Positions 6,257 through 8,195 of a stretch of DNA of 8,195 bases are shown here, one piece after another. Within the stretch, counting starts at the first letter, position 1. Each line of letters starts with the position of its first letter. Source of the DNA: JAAFIP01 sp031428975. GTDB taxonomy: Bacteria; Pseudomonadota; Gammaproteobacteria; Burkholderiales; Burkholderiaceae_C. The position numbers were made by a program, and so were the translations under genes. The DNA is taken from assembly GCA_031428975.1 (NCBI GenBank), contig JANOYR010000300.1:1-8195 (forward strand), in the 5' to 3' direction. The notes below the pieces were generated by a model that was not told the origin of the DNA, made no database searches, and saw only the letters and a list, made by a program, of their open reading frames with translations.

Positions 6257-7318
6257 ATGGAAAACAAGTCTCATGCCCTTGCCGCTGGCGCATTTGTGAT
6301 CTTCGTGACTGCCTTGGTGGTGGCGCTGGCCACATGGCTCTCGCGCGACAACACCATGCGCACCACGTACGAGATGACCACCCGCGACAGCGTCAGTGGT
6401 CTGTCGCCCCAAGCCGCAGTGCGCTACCGAGGCATTGCAGTGGGCAAGGTGCAAAACATCGAGTTTGACCCCAAGGTGGTGGGCAATGTGCTGATTACCT
6501 TGGCAATTAACGACAACGCGCCTATTACAGAGTCAACCTTTGCTAGCCTTGCTTTTCAGGGCGTGACTGGCTTGGCCTTTGTGCAGCTCGACGATACTGG
6601 CGGCTCAAGTTTGCCCCTCAAAGGCGCAAACGGTAATCCCCCCCGTATTACATTGCGCCCGGGTTTTATCAGCAAACTCACAGACAAAGGCGACGCCATT
6701 CTCACGCAACTCGAAGAAACCAGCAAACGCTTTAACGCGCTTTTGTCGGCAGAAAACCAAAAAACATTGTTTGGCACCGTACAAAGCGCAGGCAAAAGCG
6801 CCGAGCAACTGGGGGCTATGAGCGTGCGCATTCAAAGCATTATGGATGCCCAATTTGGGCCCGAGCGCACCAATATTCCGCTGCTCACGGCGGAAACCAC
6901 GCAGGCCATGAAGGCCATTCAAAGCACCGCAGCCGACACCAGCAAACTGACGCAAGAGCTGGGCAAAGTCGCCGCCGACTCTGGCAAAGCGGTGGTGGCC
7001 ATCACAGGCGCAGCCCATGCGGCAGCATCGGTGGCCAACGCCGTGACCACGCTCACGGCGCAAATATCAGCCAAAGGCGGTTTGCTAGACCAAGCCGCGC
7101 AAGGCGGCGCTGCGCTCACCAGCGCAGCCCAAGCGCTCAATGCCAGCACCTTGCCCCGCTTAAACCGTGTGGCCGACGATGCCAGCCGAACCGCCCGTGG
7201 CCTGAGTCAAGTGGCAACCAGCATCAGCGACAACCCACAGAGCCTGCTGTACGGCAACGGCGCCGTGCCACCAGGGCCTGGCGAATCGGGGTTTTATGCA
7301 CCATCTGCCAAGCCTTAA
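6257..7318 (+). CDS. mlaD: MCE-domain lipid-binding protein (MlaD family, long helical form)
   Basis: This 353-aa periplasmic, inner-membrane-anchored subunit should form a hexameric ring on the MlaE permease and carry lipid through its pore. Residues 8-28 are a single N-terminal transmembrane helix. The MCE domain spans about 36-115, with the conserved VSGLSPQAAVRYRGIAVGKV at 46-65 and GVTGLAFVQLDD at 102-113. Residues about 136-325 are rich in Ala, Thr, Gln and Ser, almost without Pro, and probably helical or coiled-coil. The tail DNPQSLLYGNG...PGPGESGF resembles the C-terminus of other Burkholderiales MCE proteins. E. coli MlaD is about 183 aa, so this one has a large C-terminal extension. 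The ATG at 6257 has a weak GAGA ribosome-binding site (6249-6252). The gene is third in the operon, 51 nt after mlaF and 9 nt before the lipoprotein gene. A short C7 run (6638-6644) lies in the coding region without breaking the frame. Confidence 0.93.
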   Translation: MENKSHALAAGAFVIFVTALVVALATWLSRDNTMRTTYEMTTRDSVSGLSPQAAVRYRGIAVGKVQNIEFDPKVVGNVLITLAINDNAPITESTFASLAFQGVTGLAFVQLDDTGGSSLPLKGANGNPPRITLRPGFISKLTDKGDAILTQLEETSKRFNALLSAENQKTLFGTVQSAGKSAEQLGAMSVRIQSIMDAQFGPERTNIPLLTAETTQAMKAIQSTAADTSKLTQELGKVAADSGKAVVAITGAAHAAASVANAVTTLTAQISAKGGLLDQAAQGGAALTSAAQALNASTLPRLNRVADDASRTARGLSQVATSISDNPQSLLYGNGAVPPGPGESGFYAPSAKP

Positions 7319-7322
7319 GGAG
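7317..7322 (+). promoter_or_regulatory. Strong ribosome-binding site fixing the lipoprotein start
   Basis: AAGGAG overlaps the mlaD TAA stop and lies 5 nt (TTTTT) ahead of the ATG at 7328. It favours that start over the ATG at 7385, which has no Shine-Dalgarno but would give a more normal signal peptide. Confidence 0.75.
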
Positions 7323-7327
7323 TTTTT

Positions 7328-7996
7328 ATGCAGTCCCCAATTGCCTCTCAATTCGCTAATAAATTAATAGCAAACTATGACCATATGACGGTGACATTGG
7401 TCAAATTTATTCAAATAACTGCAATGGTAAGCCTGCTGGGCTTGACGGCGTGCAGCACGCCCCAAGCACCGCTGCCCAAGGCAGTGTTTGACTTTGGGGT
7501 GAGCACCGCGCAAGCCAATGCGCCCAGTACAAGTGCAGCGCCCAGTGCCATTGCTTTGGCTGAAATTGATGCCCCTGGCGCTTTGGACGGCGCTGCCGTG
7601 CTCTACCGCTTGGGTTACGCCGATGTGCAGCAACTGCGTCCTTATGCGCAAGCCAGGTGGAGCATGCCACCTGCCCAATTGCTGCGTGCCCAACTGCGCG
7701 ACACGCTGGGCGCAGCCCGACCCGTGGTGTCGGCGGGTGAGGTGTCAGGTGCGCCATTGCTCAAAATTGAATTGCTAGAGTTTGCCCATGTGTTTGCAAG
7801 CGCCACGCAAAGCGAAGGCGTGGTGCGCTTGCGTGCCACTTTGCTGCAAGGCGACAGGTTGCTGGCGCAACAAGTGTTCAGCGCCAACACGTCGGCGGTC
7901 TCGCAAGATGCTGCGGGTGGTGTGCGGGCCCTCACGCTGGCCAGTAGGCAGGCGGTGGCGGCGGTGAGTGGGTGGGTGGCAACTGCTTTGCGCTGA
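7328..7996 (+). CDS. ABC-type transport auxiliary lipoprotein (PqiC-like) of the MCE system
   Basis: This 222-aa lipoprotein is the probable outer-membrane partner of the MCE transporter. A lipobox LTAC puts the lipidated Cys at C42 (41 if counted as signal-peptide length), after a hydrophobic stretch at about 28-40. Position +2 is Ser, with no Asp that would favour inner-membrane retention, so outer-membrane sorting is expected. The mature part carries AVLYRLGYADVQQLRPYAQ (89-107) followed by ARWSMPPAQLLRAQLRDTL. This is characteristic of the ABC_trans_aux family, to which PqiC also belongs. The ATG at 7328 has an excellent ribosome-binding site but gives a long signal peptide with an odd AT-rich 19-codon head. 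ATG 7385 would give a conventional 22-residue one. It is last in the mlaE-F-D operon and 9 nt after mlaD. It takes the place that mlaC holds in the E. coli operon, but it is not an MlaC homologue. Family call good; partner role inferred from context. Confidence 0.87.
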   Translation: MQSPIASQFANKLIANYDHMTVTLVKFIQITAMVSLLGLTACSTPQAPLPKAVFDFGVSTAQANAPSTSAAPSAIALAEIDAPGALDGAAVLYRLGYADVQQLRPYAQARWSMPPAQLLRAQLRDTLGAARPVVSAGEVSGAPLLKIELLEFAHVFASATQSEGVVRLRATLLQGDRLLAQQVFSANTSAVSQDAAGGVRALTLASRQAVAAVSGWVATALR

Positions 7997-8019
7997 TTTG
8001 GCTGTTTTTCGTACTGGCG

Positions 8020-8084
8020 CAGGCCGGTGTTGCCTGAAGCTTCGCGGCCAATACGGCTCGAGCAGAGGTTTTTCTTGGCTTTTT
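8020..8084 (+). terminator. Weak candidate terminator region after the MCE operon
   Basis: CAGGC (8020-8024) pairs with GCCTG (8032-8036) around a 7-nt loop but has no T-tract. Further on, GCCAA (8047-8051) can pair with TTGGC (8075-8079), directly followed by TTTTT (8080-8084), but the 23-nt loop is large. Either could help to end the operon transcript; neither is convincing alone. Confidence 0.25.
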
Positions 8085-8101
8085 AAACTGCTTGTCCTGA
8101 C

Positions 8102-8195
8102 GCGCCCGATAAGCGTTTTGGCTCGACCGCCGCGCCCTCAAGGCGGGCCTACCGCAAAGCGGTCGGACCGGAGCGCCCAAACGCTGATCGGGCGC
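8102..8195. repeat. 94-bp palindromic element with ~17-bp terminal inverted repeats, reaching the window edge
   Basis: GCGCCCGAT (8102-8110) is the exact reverse complement of ATCGGGCGC (8187-8195). After one mismatch (A8111/G8186), AGCGTTT (8112-8118) pairs with AAACGCT (8179-8185). Further inside, GACCGC (8125-8130) can pair with GCGGTC (8159-8164) and CGCC (8133-8136) with GGCG (8142-8145), so nearly the whole element folds. No ORF of note lies inside and no T-tract follows within the window. It may be a REP/MITE-like dispersed repeat or a large terminator stem. The element may continue past the edge. Confidence 0.65.

Noticed and set aside
7932..8180. Minus-strand frame of 82 codons over the lipoprotein end and downstream region
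   Set aside because: Arg/Pro/Ala-rich with no motif; it covers the palindromic element and the end of a real gene, and no plausible ribosome-binding site was seen.
8102..8195. Integron attC site
   Set aside because: The element is palindromic and of a plausible size, but I found neither RYYYAAC nor GTTRRRY core sites at its ends, and there is no integrase or cassette array nearby.

Overview
The window is ordinary, densely coded chromosomal DNA from a beta-proteobacterium. The best guess is Burkholderiales, probably Comamonadaceae. That rests on the protein flavours: an MlaE with a fused N-terminal STAS-like domain, a single-MCE MlaD ending in a PGPGESGF-type tail, and an ABC-transport auxiliary lipoprotein. 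The moderately high G+C also fits. The assignment is inference from family knowledge; there is no rRNA or other marker gene here. I see no tRNA, rRNA, CRISPR array, transposase or phage gene.

Layout: (1) Positions 1-165 are non-coding and hold a hairpin and a cluster of TTGTGAA/TTCACAA motifs. They precede a plus-strand gene for a small stand-alone cyclic-nucleotide-binding protein (166-765). (2) Convergent to it is a two-gene minus-strand operon, transcribed from about 4033 down to 816: a CoA-acylating (methyl)malonate-semialdehyde dehydrogenase (mmsA), then 5 nt later a GMC-family FAD oxidoreductase. The pair suits stepwise oxidation of a short hydroxyacid or alcohol to a semialdehyde and then to an acyl-CoA. 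The pairing resembles the 3-hydroxypropionate catabolic genes hpdH/mmsA of Cupriavidus and Pseudomonas. (3) A 166-bp divergent intergenic region carries two tandem hairpins. (4) A plus-strand four-gene operon (4200-7996) encodes an MCE-type lipid transporter: STAS-MlaE permease, MlaF ATPase, a long MlaD substrate-binding protein, and an outer-membrane-type auxiliary lipoprotein. (5) The last 199 bp are non-coding and contain a 94-bp palindromic element that runs to the window edge.

How the genes work together: MlaF hydrolyses ATP on the cytoplasmic face of MlaE. MlaD is anchored by one N-terminal helix and should form a hexameric MCE ring over the permease, with a long helical barrel projecting into the periplasm. 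The lipoprotein probably docks the far end at the outer membrane. No mlaC or mlaA is present, so the layout is closer to a Pqi-like bridging system than to the E. coli Mla shuttle. The two metabolic genes and the cyclic-nucleotide-binding protein have no obvious functional link to the transporter.

I did not find a clearly new biological system. The items most worth a second look are the 94-bp terminal palindrome, the repeated TTCACAA sites upstream of the cyclic-nucleotide-binding gene, the bridging architecture of the MCE operon, a lysine/aspartate-rich segment in the GMC enzyme, and the homopolymer tracts (A9 and C10).
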